Source: Isoetes taiwanensis (taxonomy: Eukaryota; Streptophyta; Lycopodiopsida; Isoetales; Isoetaceae). Taken from it: 64,000 nucleotides of DNA. Positions 13,701 through 25,029 of this stretch are shown piece after piece. The stretch's first letter is position 1. Every line of letters starts with the position of its first letter. The DNA is taken from assembly GCA_021234155.1 (NCBI GenBank), contig JAJEKV010000049.1, forward strand, positions 9,340,292 to 9,404,291, given 5' to 3'. Position numbers and translations under genes: made by a program. A model generated the notes under the pieces. The model saw nothing but the letters and a program-made list of their open reading frames with translations. It was not told the origin of the DNA and ran no database searches.

Positions 13701-16700
13701 ATAAATAAGTGCACCGAGATGATGAAATGCTTTTTGCAACATGGTTATGCATCTATATCCGCTGTGTTAACTACAACAAAATGCTTAGGGTTAATACATG
13801 GCCTAAAACAACAACAACATTTTTAAGGTTTGCATACCAGAATCATGTAAACCCTACCTTAGAACTTCCTTTGAAGCATAAGATTCATGCAGTAGATATG
13901 GCGCGCTGCTAGAAAAAAGCTTTAAGCCATTGCTATTATCGCTGCCATCTGCTGTCGAAAAGGCTCAATATTCCACGGCAGATCTTAGAAAGCTCTTTTT
14001 CCAATGCTGATCAAGATTGATGGTATCTTCTGGAGCTATCATCTCTAACTGATGCAGAGTCTGTTAAACAACAGAAGACTTATCAAGAAGTTCCCAAAAA
14101 AATTCAAAGATGGAAACTCTCTATGGATTTAGATATCTTGCTTCAAATGATCAAATTTGGAAGGCATACATACATAGCTACACTGCTCAAAATGGCTGCA
14201 GAATGAATTCAAACATGAACCCCTAAATTTCAAGAAACAACTAACACAGGCTGCAACTGCTTGTATAACAGACCCGTCCAAATCCCGTGTATGAGTGAAG
14301 AAGTCCAGAGCTAGCCAAGTCGGCCATCATTTCTGAACCAGAAGCCCAAGGTCATCTTCTAACAGCCTATTTCAGACGTCCATTCAAAATCATTTTTTGC
14401 AATATCAACATCATGCTGGTTTCGTAGATCTCTTCTGTGAACATTAGAGGCTAAAATGGTCTGCAAGAAGCAAAGCCCGAAATGATCTTTAAGAAGCAAG
14501 CTGCATCCGCATCATCTAGATCAAGCTGCATCTCCAACCACTTCTTCTAGCCGTGAGGGTCTCCGGCCCACAGCTCCTAATCCATAAATTAGAAACCCTA
14601 AGGAAATCCTAATCTGATCTGGACTGATAAATTCCTATAATAAACGAACTCTGATTGAGCCATTTGATCTAGCAAATTTGGCAGGCCATATCCCAAAGCT
14701 TTTGCCTAAGACTTCTTGTTGAAACCATTGTCGAATCCTCACCAAAGCTTTCCATTTCTTAAATCGTAAGCGTACTAGCGATCCCAGCCCTAACCCTAGT
14801 GCCCTAACCCGTCAGGCTAAAAACAAATTTGATTGATCAAATCCAGGCCATCAGATTTAGGGCACGATCCATTACATGCACTAAAACATTATAATATAAG
14901 ATATTGAGAGCATTACTTCTAGGAAGGCTTTGAGGGAAAAACCTTTGTCTGAACAATAATCTATTCTATCATCTTTTTTTTTTTCTTTTTTTCTGCACGA
15001 CCATTTTTTCTCCACTGCCATTTGCATATTAATTGGACACATTATGTTCTCTGTCGTCATTTGGTGGCAACCTTCAGCAGCTATTTGATGCTTCAGATCA
15101 TATCTACACATCTCCACATCATATCTAGATCATAAGCAGGAGCGGATCATAAGCAAAACATAAGCAAGAGCGGATCATAGCCCTGTTTGTGCCCTATTCT
15201 TGGATAAAGCCTTGACAAATTTGCAGCCGGGCATTGGCCATTAGAAAATTGTTCCTTTTGCTGTTCTTTAGAGGCAGGGAAAACAAACAATAAGAATAGA
15301 ATTTCAATCAGAGTAAAAAACAATTCTTGGCTGCAGATTAACTCCTCCGAAGACAACTTCTAACTGTTGCACAACTTCCTCACGACTGCTCTAATAGTCC
15401 AGAATCACCTACAAGATCTGGATCAATTTCGTCTCTTTCCTGCTAATTCTTCTTGCAAATGGAGACACAACCAGCTGCATACACGGACCCTCCAAAGTGG
15501 TGCAATTCACCTGCAATCTTCTTATCTGTCTCTTTCAATTATGTTCGTCAACATCAGCGATTTTGGAATCAAAACTTACAGTACATCCTTTTGGGTCTGC
15601 CTTTCTGGCTTTTGAAACTGCCTGACACAATAAGTTAAATTCAAATTTTAACAGGAAAAAACTAAACTATACATGAACAGAGGATTAAGAAAAGATTATT
15701 TCATGGGAATAATGGGCATGCAAATCCATAAATTCAAGTTTAATCCGGCTCTGATGTTTGGATTTAATTCTCTTCTGGCCTGCATCATGGGCTTATTTCA
15801 CAGCTGTGCGAATGGTTGTGGTAGGAAGGAATTTTAAGTCAAGATATGTGCTAGGTAACTGGCCGGATTGAGGGGTCTACCAGCTGGAAACCCCGAAATC
15901 TGGCCAGTGGTTAGGGTAATTCCGGACTTGTTTTTGGATCAGATTCTTGCAAGCATTGTGCTGATTCTGGGTTTTAGAAATTGAAGATTCTGTTCTGGCG
16001 GACGATTTAGAAACAAGCTTATTAGAGATGATCCTAAACCCTGAAAAGACGCCATGGCTATCGGATTAGAGCTTGCTCCATTGCTTGCTCTTGAAATTTT
16101 AAGAACAGATTATACTTCTTTGGTTGGAAGCATCGACGACGAAGCTAAAAACCTTGTTTTTTCTTCTTGACCCAAAACATAGTCTTCTAATCTTTATGCA
16201 TCAAATATAGAATCTGCATTTAAAATAGATTCTTCTTCTAATTCTGCGGGATCAGATTCTATGGAATTAAACAAACTGCAGGATCAGATTCTATGGATCA
16301 GGCTGGCCGCTGCAAACGCGAACAGGGGATCTGGCCGGCTCTTGCTCTTGGCTGCAAATGCTCTTGCTCTTGGCTGCAAATACTCTTGCTCTGAGGACAT
16401 CATCCTTCGCAACCTAATCACAAAAACGAAATCAAGAAGCTGGATAAGATATGAAACATTCTGCTTCTAAATCAGCGAATCCCTTGCGTCGACCGAATCC
16501 CTTGTGTTTACTGGCCTCTGTTCTGCTCTGGCGGCCGAATGCTCTGCTCTACCGGGCGAGCTATGGCGGCGCTATAAGCGGCGCGACCAGAAAGAAATAA
16601 ACCAAAAATTACCTAAATAAATAAATGGGGAATATTCGAAGAATTTCCCCTAAACGGCGGTTTACAAGTAATAAGAATCTACAGCGGGCTATTTTCCTAG

Positions 16701-17227
16701 CCTATTCTGCAGGCTTTTAACTGTCAGTGTCCATAATTTTGCTTGGTTTTCTACCTAATGGGGGATGCCCAAACATGAATTATTTTTTGGGTTTCTTTGT
16801 TACAGTCTTTACTCATGATTAGCATAATTGATGGTCCGCTCCTTTTTTTGTTGTTGGGTTGTAAGGCTAAGGAAGATACAAGCAGTGTTGTGTTTACTCG
16901 GACAGACTAACTTACCTTACAAGTGAGCATCTGCCGGAATAATCAGAATATCTAGATGCCATCCTTGAGCTTCGTTCGAGCAGATGGGTCTTGGGTATGC
17001 AAGGAGGATTTCTGGATGATTTGCAGGTGAAGAGCTACAAGTCTAGCATTTGGCATAGCTGCCCAAAAGCCAACACAGAGGTTTAGCATTTGGTATAGCC
17101 GCCCAAAAGCGAACACAGAGACAGGGGAATGGGGATTGCGATGAACAAAAGAGGTTTTCCCTCTTCGTTTTAGCCCAACCAATCAGATCCAAACAAGTGG
17201 ACCCGTCCCAAAACAAGTGGACCCATC
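10760..17227. other. AT-rich intergenic stretch without a recognised gene
   Basis: No convincing coding region on either strand. Contents noticed: a 30-bp duplicated phrase GATGCTCCCATGGATGCTTC (about 11020-11050), a GAATA microsatellite near 11518, a Helitron-like terminus at 11977-12007, and a short CCCTAACCCTAG run near 14790. A dispersed repeat at about 14775-14890 recurs at 40680-40800. Confidence 0.5.
11977..12007 (-). mobile_element. Helitron-like 3' terminus
   Basis: On the minus strand, a hairpin TGCCCAGCAAAGTTGGGCA is followed after a short spacer by CTAG and then a host T. Helitrons typically end in a 16-20 nt hairpin about 10 nt before CTRR, inserted between A and T. The same pattern, with related sequence, occurs at 37482 and 45190. 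The 5' end and any RepHel protein were not found, so this is probably a non-autonomous or truncated copy extending toward higher coordinates. Confidence 0.5.
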
Positions 17228-19145
17228 TCATCCTGACTGTTTAAGTGGCCCATGGATCATTAAAATGCAATTTACGGATGGAACATTAGCAATTAAACTA
17301 CATCCGACACCCAATAAACGTAGCAACTTGAAGAGTTGGGTTTTCCCTTCAAAGTTGAAAACAACCGTTTGCCTCCATGGTTGTAAACTTGCAGTATTAT
17401 TAATCATTAATGTGCTTACAGCAAGAAGCAAGAAGCATTTCATCATTAAAACTTCGTTCTACTCCATTACCCTGTAATGCCTCTGATGTGATCCATTTAT
17501 CTTCTTCTTTCTCCCACAATTTAGGGCCAACAGGATGACATGAGGTAGTGACATGATTTAGGTGGAACAATGTTTCCTGTATAAGATGCCCTTTTGCCAT
17601 CCATCCCTCTAGTTTTGCCATTTGACGGACAAAACTCTTGAGCATCTTCATATAGCGCTCTAGAAAAAACATCCATCTACTAGGAGCAGCCAACCAACCT
17701 TATCTCATTGGGGATATGCAATAGCAGATGTACCTGTGAGTGTACCACATCATTAACAATACTTTTCATTGCTAAGAATATACATGATTACATAATATTT
17801 TCTTAATAGTTACCTGTAGATCAAAAAAGCTAGTGGGAAGTTTTTTTTCAATATCGCACAGCAGCATAACCACTTCCTCCACATTTGATATCTCAGACAC
17901 TTCGATTTCTTTGGAAGAGACCCACCTTGACCCAATCGATAATAATGCTTCTTACTTATGTAGTCAAGAAGTCTCCTATAATGCATGGCAGTATATATGC
18001 TGAAAAAGAACAAAACAAAGTATAACTACATATGTTGAAATATCAAACTTTCATAAGAAAATAAAGTATAAGAATTAAAGTATACCTGAAGAATCTTGTG
18101 CCAATCATGGGAATCCAATGAGACTGCATTTTTTAGTGAATGCTTTACGCAAAGAGGCTCCATATCCAGTTGGTGTGCGTACCTTTGATATCCTTTTGTT
18201 CACTTCAACAACTTGTTCTTTCCCTAAAACCCATGCACTTTGTTTCCATGTGAGGGATTTCTTACCTTTCTTCTCGATGGGCCAATATTTCTTTTTGATT
18301 TTTTGCTCTTTCAGACCATCCTAGCAGCCAATGTTTCCTGTTCTCTTGTTATATGCTGCCAAAGGAAATGCGTTACATTTTTGAAGTTATGCATAGGATC
18401 AACTAAATGCACCAATTTCAAGTCAGTCCAATATCCAAGTTATAGAATATGGATAACCTCTACATTTCTAGCGGAAGATTTGCATTTGCATCTCCATAAC
18501 TAGTCAAGTAATCCACATTCATCTCCTTCCAAGCATCTAATCAATCCTTAGGTGTCCATCTCTTTGGCTTCAGGGTTTCATCAGATCCACGTGTAGGATG
18601 ACCCTCTGCCAAGTACTTTTTATGTCCAATATATATCTGTTTTTTCAGATGTCCTGACCTATATGATGTTAAGCTAGTCCCACAAGGACATCCACATGCA
18701 TCACTTGTTTGCAGACCTACAATAAAAGAAAAAGATTAATTCCAATAATACCTAAGGTTTATTATGATTTTTCACTATATAATACATCATACTAGCAGCT
18801 TCTATAAAACCTGGATAATCATGAAATGTAAAGCATGACATCCCATGGAACGTAAAGTCACGTGGAGTTTAAGAAATGTCATACATATGCACCTCCTTCC
18901 ACAGAACCTCAAGTTCATCCACCAAATATTAGATGCCCATATTTTTTGCTTTATATTTTCCTACAATATCCAATTCCATACTTGATTCAAGCAATAAAAA
19001 TTAAGTTCTATATATACCTGGAATAATCAAAGTCAACATGATATGGCCAGGTTTTGTAGCCATCCATGTGGAATGTTATAACCTATAACTGCAACAGGCC
19101 ACACAGTATAAGAGGGTGACCTAGATCCCCATGGGCAAAGACCAT
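17228..19145 (-). pseudogene. CACTA (En/Spm) transposase relic, C-terminal part
   Basis: Minus-strand fragments of a plant CACTA transposase, in order from 19145 downward. SYTVWPVAVIGYNIPHGW lies near 19060-19125. CGCPCGTSLTSYRSGHLKKQ then IYIGHKKYLAEGHPTRGSD lie near 18560-18705. LVHLVDPMHNFKNVTHFLWQ lies near 18350-18415. MKSHDWH-like text lies near 18110. A DUF4218-type segment, RWMFFLERYMKMLKSFVRQM, lies near 17600-17680 after a likely small intron (about 17700-17815). These match the family's usual order. Stops and frameshifts between pieces show it is not functional. The N-terminal part lies at 32185-32870, beyond the inserted gypsy element. Terminal inverted repeats were not identified. 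Confidence 0.8.
19141..19145. repeat. Target-site duplication, left copy (ACCAT)
   Basis: ACCAT directly precedes the TGTGACG start of the 5' LTR and is repeated directly after the GACGTCACA end of the 3' LTR at 32180-32184. A 5-bp duplication is standard for Ty3/gypsy integration and fixes both element ends. Confidence 0.9.
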
Positions 19146-20688
19146 TGTGACGTTCCAGCACGGTATACGGTCCCAGGACGTATACTGTACTGCCCCGTCA
19201 CGCGTACACGCCACTCCGACCGACGTGTACGCCAACGGATAGCCAGGTAAGTAGCCCTAGGGGCAACTTGCTAGGAGTGTTCATATATTATTAATGTGCA
19301 CATGTGCACATTAATGAGGGCACACCTTTCCATGTTGGCATATTTTGCCACCTAGCCATTAAAGGCAAGTGGGGCCTTTCCAATTATCCCACATGCCAAA
19401 TTGGGTAATTGGAAACCCTAGCCTAAACCCCATGTCTATTTAGGGTAGGAAAACCCTAGCTTGCTAGTTTTTAGTCCTTAAGCGTTTTAGAGCTCTGGGT
19501 TTTGGCTGCCCGAGAGCCAAAACCGCCTCCGCCCGGCAATTGCGCCATCGGTTTCACGAATTCCTCATTTCGCCAGGATGGTTGAACTCAGTGGGGAGGA
19601 GCCACTCAAGGATCGGGTATTTGGTCAATTTAATAGCTTAAACCGTCTTCTAGTCATAGAATCGGTAGGGTTAGACTATTAAATTGCCCATAGCAACTAT
19701 CTAGATCGTAGATCTGGGACACTAACTAAAGAACCTAACTCTATGATTAGATCTAGTTCTTTAGTTCTTCATGTGATGTATTAGGATGATGTATCTCTGT
19801 GAACTCCTTGTATTGGGAAGGGGGTAGAGGCCCTAAAGCTTGTAGTTGATGCTCCTAGAATAGCCTCTCTAGCACTTTGTAGATTCGCCGTGTACAAGAG
19901 CCACACACTGGTTGTGGTTGTGGGTGAAGGGGCGGACGGCTAAGAAGGAGGTTCATGTTCGACTCTGAATGATCCCCCGGTGTGTAAAGCCTACTGGGGA
20001 TCGGTGTGACTAGGTCTAATGGCTTACCACCGAGTCGGGTAAGGCATGGCTCCGACACAGTGAAGTGGTGTACACTTTCCAGTGGGTTGGTCGAATACGG
20101 GCGGTGGCCCTCTAGTCACCTTGAGTCGGCATGTAGATCTGCGGAGGGAGTGATCCCTACACGCCCCATCGGGCGGGAGGATGAGACCCAGGGAATAGCC
20201 CCTTGGCTATGCATCCGGTGAGACTCTGATCAGTCCCAACACTTTTCAGCCTACTACGCAAAGTGTGCACAGGGGAGGGGCGGATGGAGTGGACAACCCT
20301 ATGCCATGTTCTTATACCCGACCAAATCCATTGCCATGAATTACATGCGCAATGAACTCGGGGAGACCCAAGCCGCCGGGTCCCTCCCTTTCCGAGCCTT
20401 GGGTAGGATTCCCTATGTGATGTGCTGATCTTTGTCTATGCAGAATCGTGGAGGACCATCCTTCGTGATGGTCATTATGATGTTGATGTATGTACCATGA
20501 CATGTATGTTTACGCTTCCGACTAGGTAGGGTAGGCCCCGAGGGGTAGAATGACACCTCCACTCTTCCCGGGACTGCGTTGCAGTGCGGTGATATGTGGA
20601 GGGCCCTGTATCAGCATGGAGCTGGTGTGGGGGAAGAACTCCTGTTTGTATACGGTGAGAGCACCGTATACCAGTAGGGGACGTCACA
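19146..20688 (+). repeat. 5' LTR
   Basis: 1,543 bp, starting TGTGACGTTCC and ending GGGGACGTCACA, so the ends form a short inverted repeat. Compared with the 3' LTR, about 215 bp without CG (about 19250-19465) is identical, while CG-containing patches differ by substitutions and indels. Confidence 0.92.
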
Positions 20689-20689
20689 G

Positions 20690-20701
20690 TGGTATCAGAG
20701 C
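20690..20701 (+). promoter_or_regulatory. Primer binding site (initiator tRNA-Met type)
   Basis: TGGTATCAGAGC begins 2 nt after the 5' LTR. This is the usual plant retrotransposon sequence complementary to the 3' end of initiator tRNA-Met. Confidence 0.9.
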
Positions 20702-20887
20702 AATGTTCTTGGAGACCAAGAGCAAAAGCGACCATGTTCCCAGTAGTACTAACTTGATAGGATCCTCAAGCCTCGAAAAGTGGGAAAATTTTTTCTCACC
20801 TTTGTAGTTTATGCTAAGCTAGTAACAATTAAGTGAATTGGAATTTAACAAGATTAAAAAGAATGAGCCAAAATTTTCCAAGTGAGG

Positions 20888-21149
20888 TGGTCTCACATTT
20901 CGCTACCGGTCATGAGAACTAAATTTTTGTTTTTTGAAGCGAGTATAAGTTGTGAGACATCGAGTCAAGAACACCAAAACATGATGAATTTGAGAAAAAT
21001 AATGTGGTAAGGCTAATTCTAAGGTAGGAATTAGTTAGAATAGCATGTTTTGATTACCTAAAAACCCTAGAAATGTATGAGATCTCACAGCTCGCGCCTG
21101 GTCGCAAAACTAAACATTAGTATTGGAACGAGGCGCAAGCTGTGAGACC
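20888..21149 (+). repeat. First pair of leader hairpins
   Basis: Two imperfect inverted repeats of about 72 bp at 20888-20959 and 21078-21149. Their arms resemble GATCTCACAGCTCGCGCCTG and GAGGCGCAAGCTGTGAGACC, around a short AT-rich loop containing TCGCAAAAC and AAACATTAG. They lie between the primer site and the TATA box preceding ORF-A. Confidence 0.7.
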
Positions 21150-21250
21150 AATAGGTAGAAAAAGTCTGAAATAAGTATAAGTTTTAGATAAGTTGGTGCC
21201 TTAGCATGTTAAACAGAGCAACTTGAGTTTTGACCTAAAATTCCCCAAGC

Positions 21251-21258
21251 TATAAATA
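21251..21258 (+). promoter_or_regulatory. TATA box upstream of ORF-A
   Basis: TATAAATA about 100 nt before the ORF-A start codon. An equivalent CTATAAATAGA lies before ORF-B. Both sit outside the LTR, which suggests internal promoters within the element. Confidence 0.45.
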
Positions 21259-21359
21259 GATGCAGAACCCCCTCATTTTTTCGTCCAAGCCCTAGAAATC
21301 CGCTCTTCCCAACTTAGGCGATCTTTCGGCGCTTTTATCCGATTGACGATCCGTAAAGC

Positions 21360-22366
21360 ATGGCCCGAACCAAACAGACCGCAAGGAAGCGTCGCCCAGG
21401 CGAAGCCACCAGCGCCACTGAGGCGGAGATCATTCGAAAGATGCTTCGTGAGAGGCTCGCGAGAGGGGGTCGTTCGCCTTCGGACGAGGAGCAAGACACG
21501 TCCGATCTGATTGAGGACTTCAATCGCCAGGCGTATCAGACGAGGCCACATCACCAACTCCATGGACGAGGAGACGAGGGAGGTGTATGAAGAAATAGAG
21601 CAGAGATCCAACAAATAGGAACAAGCGTGACATTCGGGACGCACTCCACGAGATCCTCGAAGCAGGATGAGCAAGTGGCAGTCCGGAGCCGGAGGTAGCG
21701 TATCTTTAGAAGGTTCATCAGAAAGTACGAGCGCCGGCAGAAGAGAAGGGAAGACAAAAAGAGGAAAAGGAAGGAAGAAGAACAAAAGGCGCAGAAGAAA
21801 AAGAAGAAAGAGAAAGGGAAGTTCGTATCGGGTATAAGGAGAACGTAAGGACCGCCTAAGGGAAGAGGTCAACCCCAATATTATCATCAAGGAGCCGGGC
21901 AACCGACGAACCCCCAAAACGACTCTTTTCCAGGAGGACTTCAAACCTAACGCCGCAGTGGAAGCTCTTCCAAGCACCCGGCGACGAAAGCAGAAGTACC
22001 TGGCGGCAGACTGAGCAACCCCAAAGAAGACCAAGTGCACAGCCCCCGAAAACCCGGGCATGGGATAGAAAAAAGCAACCACGACCGCCCGGAAGCCCTA
22101 CGCCACCGGCGTGGTGAAGATATAACGAGAGGAAGATGAGAGAGAAACACGAGGCTACATGAAGAAATGGGAGGCCTACAACAAATATTATGAAGAAAAC
22201 GGGGGTTAGGTTCATGAGGGAGGGCGACCAACAAAGCGGCAAACCTTAAGACCGCCACCACCGGGCACAAGGTTCCTGCCGCCACCCGGAAGAAAGCCGA
22301 TAGGAAAGAGGTGGAGAGAAGAGCTGTTAAGGAGATTAGACACTTCAGCCACGGCTTCGGTCTCTA
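21360..22366 (+). CDS. Retrotransposon ORF-A with histone H3-like N-terminus (frames broken)
   Basis: Extra coding module between the 5' LTR and gag. The first open frame (21360-21590, 76 residues) begins MARTKQTARKRRPGEATSAT. Its first ten residues equal those of histone H3, including the positions of H3 Lys4 and Lys9, and similarity stops there. After a stop the coding character continues in shifted frames as very basic and acidic text (for example KTKRGKGRKKNKRRRRKRRK near 21755-21815) to a stop near 22366. The intact product would be about 330 residues. No zinc knuckle or capsid motif was recognised, and the element's gag lies further downstream. The function is unknown; chromatin-reader binding through the H3-like tail is only an inference. 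Confidence 0.55.
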
Positions 22367-22730
22367 ATCCCGTGCCCCTTTCATTTCGGTTAGTGCGTGG
22401 AAGTGATGCAGCCTACTGAAAAGGAGCAGACTTTAGAGTCACGGGACGAGGCTAGCCGGCAATGCAAGAGGCGGTGAGGCAAAGATAGTGCAACATTTTG
22501 AAGATTCAACAGCCTGCACTATCCAAGCGGGTAACCTTAATCGCGACAAGACATGAGTCTTGCGACCCGCGATAGGGAGAAGGCATATAGAAACTTTGTT
22601 GTAAATAATTAAAAATTTTGTAATATAGAGCAATTTTGTGTACCTTGATGACATAAACTTGGTTAATTAGAGCAAATTAATAAGTTTTAGCTTTTATTTC
22701 ATTGAAATAGGACATTTGGGAGACAGAGAC

Positions 22731-22999
22731 ATGATGTCTCCGCATTTCGGCGCCTACCGTCATAAAACAAAAAGTTAGTATTGAATTGGCAAAAGCGTGA
22801 GACCCTACCAAACTTGACAAAAACAGCTCCAAATTGACCAAATAAAGGGTCGATTTCGCCTAATTTGGTGAGCCCATCACCCTTACACCTTTAGTTTACC
22901 CAAGTTGGACACCTTTGATCGAAATGAGGCGATGTCTCCACGGCAGCTTGGTCGCAAAACAAAAAGTTAGTTTTGAAGCGAGGCGCAAGCTGTGAGACC
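22731..22999 (+). repeat. Second pair of leader hairpins
   Basis: Copies at 22731-22803 and 22930-22999 of the inverted repeats found at 20888-21149. The last one ends GAGGCGCAAGCTGTGAGACC exactly as the copy at 21149. They precede the second TATA box and ORF-B, so the hairpin-hairpin-TATA-ORF module is present twice. Confidence 0.7.
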
Positions 23000-23188
23000 T
23001 CTTACCATTTCTTCACCAGGACTTGTCAAAGTCACCTTCAACCTACTGCATAGCATCTTTTAGGTAACCTAGCCTTGTTCAAGCATCTCCTATAGTCCTC
23101 AAACTCCTATTTTGACCTCAGATAAGTTAGAATTACCCAATCCTAGGAAATTTTCAAGTCATCCAAAAATTAGGGTTTCCCCCTTTTC

Positions 23189-23196
23189 TATAAATA
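23189..23196 (+). promoter_or_regulatory. TATA box upstream of ORF-B
   Basis: TATAAATA within TTCTATAAATAGACCC, about 115 nt before the likely ORF-B ATG at 23306. It parallels the arrangement before ORF-A. Confidence 0.45.
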
Positions 23197-23305
23197 GACC
23201 CGTCATTTCTCAGATAGCACCCTACAAATCTGCTCCTGCCCTTCTAGCCGATTTCCCAATTCCTGGCTCTTGTAACCGTTTGTTACCCTCTTACGCAATT
23301 AATCA

Positions 23306-24778
23306 ATGGCAACTTCGATTTTGAGGGAGATGGTGCAGCGCCGGCGCTCATCTTCTTGAGGCCGGCGTCGACCAAATCTTCGGATCTTGAGGAAGGAGGT
23401 AGGCGTCAAGCAACCCTGCGCGACCCGGCTTATAGTAGAGTCTTGGTGAAGTTCAAGCTAGGGTAGAACCAGCGCTAGTGCAACTCCCCCCTTGTGTAGG
23501 ATATTTTGTTCCTAGGCAGTCCCTGCGAGGCGGCATTAGGCGATGTCGAACATGCGCCAAATACCTCACAAACAAAGCGCACGCACACGAGCCAATGGTC
23601 CTAGCGTCAGCGGGGACCAAGTACTTCTCTTTCAACACCGCCCTGGCAATCTTTCTTACCCACCGTGCGAGACACACCGTGGGGGAAACCTCCATTCCCC
23701 ATGGGCGTGGACCCATTAGCCATAGCGGCGGGAACAAGCGGCTCCTCACACGGTATGAACAGGGCGGGGAAGGGAAAGGAAGAAGACTTCGAGGATGAGC
23801 GAGGTCGAGGAGGAGGAGGAAGGCGATGTCGAGCTTCGACCTAGGGAGGAGCGGCGACAAAGCGGGCAGGAGTGGCGGACTTGAAGAAGCGGCAGACTCT
23901 GAGTCGCGCCACCCCCGGGTTAGGCATCACAAGCCTAGCTCCCATTATAGTCGAAGGTCAGGAGTTTACGCTCCTAAAGCGACATTCAAAACCTCGAGTG
24001 CGGGGAAAGGGAGTACCGACTGAAGAGTTCTTTGCACCAACTCAGAAAAACGGGACTTGGATGACTTCATCGTCAGGGGAGAGTCAGGCTTCCCCCCTCC
24101 AAGTAAGGGAAGCCCGACACTACACGGAGAGTTTACCTCCGACATCCAAGCCTCAGCAATATCGAGCCGGATTATGGAGGTGACAAAGCCCGAACAAGCT
24201 ACGGCGGAGGAAGAGTTCCTTGCTCTTGAGGAGCAGATGGGGATCCGCTATGCTCGACCTCAAACATCCCTAACGGAAGCTTCGTCCGCTGACACCTCCC
24301 GGGATAGGGCAGGCGGAGTCCGACCTGGGGTTTTCCCAGCCTTGGTCGAGACTTCTGAGAGGCTCACCACGGTGGAGGTTGATGATTTCAGCGCAGAATG
24401 AGTCTGGATACAGAGTGGCCGAGGACCCGTCACAAATCCACGGTCACCACGCTATTACACCCCGTGATGCGATGGATGGAAGAATAGCGGTTATCCACCT
24501 TAAAGTTCACCCCAGGCGAGGAGGGAGTATCATTGCTGATTGCACTCTCGGATTCGGCCGGCATGCGGCTACCCCTTAACCAGTATGCAATCACGGTGAA
24601 GAGAGCGGTAGCACTTTCGGCGTCTTCGACCGCCATACCTTACAGAGCGCGAGGCAAGGCTGTCGGTGTGACTTATACCTCCCACCGCGGAATAGAAGAT
24701 TTAGCAAGAGCATTACGGGGTGGATCTCCGGCCAATGTCTTAGGAACTTGGGCCATTCGGTGGGAACGGCCCAAGTGA
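23306..24778 (+). CDS. Retrotransposon ORF-B, unrecognised product (frames broken)
   Basis: Coding-like region of about 490 codons between the second leader module and gag. The proposed start, ATG at 23306 (MATSILREMVQRRRSSS), is soon followed by a stop. Long open pieces follow in alternating frames, including GLGITSLAPIIVEGQEFTLL (from about 23920), a Glu-rich stretch ending VEVDDFSAE (24401), and LLIALSDSAGMRLPLNQYAI running to a stop at 24778. No gag, protease or envelope motif was recognised. The order of a hydrophobic strand, an Asp and then further strands in the last third faintly recalls 30K-type movement proteins, but I do not regard that as established. It could also be an N-terminal extension of gag. 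Confidence 0.4.
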
Positions 24779-25029
24779 AAAAGTTCTGGAGGATAATCCA
24801 TCTTACGGCATCAACAGAAATGATTAGCGATTAGTTGCAATTTCTTGTATTAGTGTAATATAAAATATAAATATAACATTCTCTTGCACTATAAATGTTT
24901 TGTTGATATATTTTGTGTCCCTCAACCATGCCAACAAACATAAATAATGCAAAGAAAGCAAGGAAAACTAACCATGTAGATATGAACCACTTGTGTATGC
25001 GGCTAGAACAGAGGCCTTGAAGGGGGAGC
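24779..25029 (+). other. Retrotransposon spacer between ORF-B and gag
   Basis: AT-rich non-coding stretch with TATAAATG near 24890. It separates ORF-B from the gag coding region. Confidence 0.4.

Noticed and set aside
14780-14815. CCCTAACCCTAG...CCCTAACCC as an interstitial telomere array
   Set aside because: Only three imperfect heptamers, embedded in a dispersed repeat also present at 40.7 kb; too short to indicate a telomere or fusion.
17680-17700. CACTA terminal inverted repeats near CTACTAGGAG or CTTCACTATAG (33405)
   Set aside because: No matching inverted partner at the other side and no 3-bp target duplication could be paired.
21273-22082. 269-codon minus-strand open frame opposite ORF-A
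   Set aside because: It is the complement of charged, GC-rich ORF-A sequence. The Leu/Phe-rich product has no motif, while the plus strand has the H3-like start, hairpins and TATA box in consistent order.
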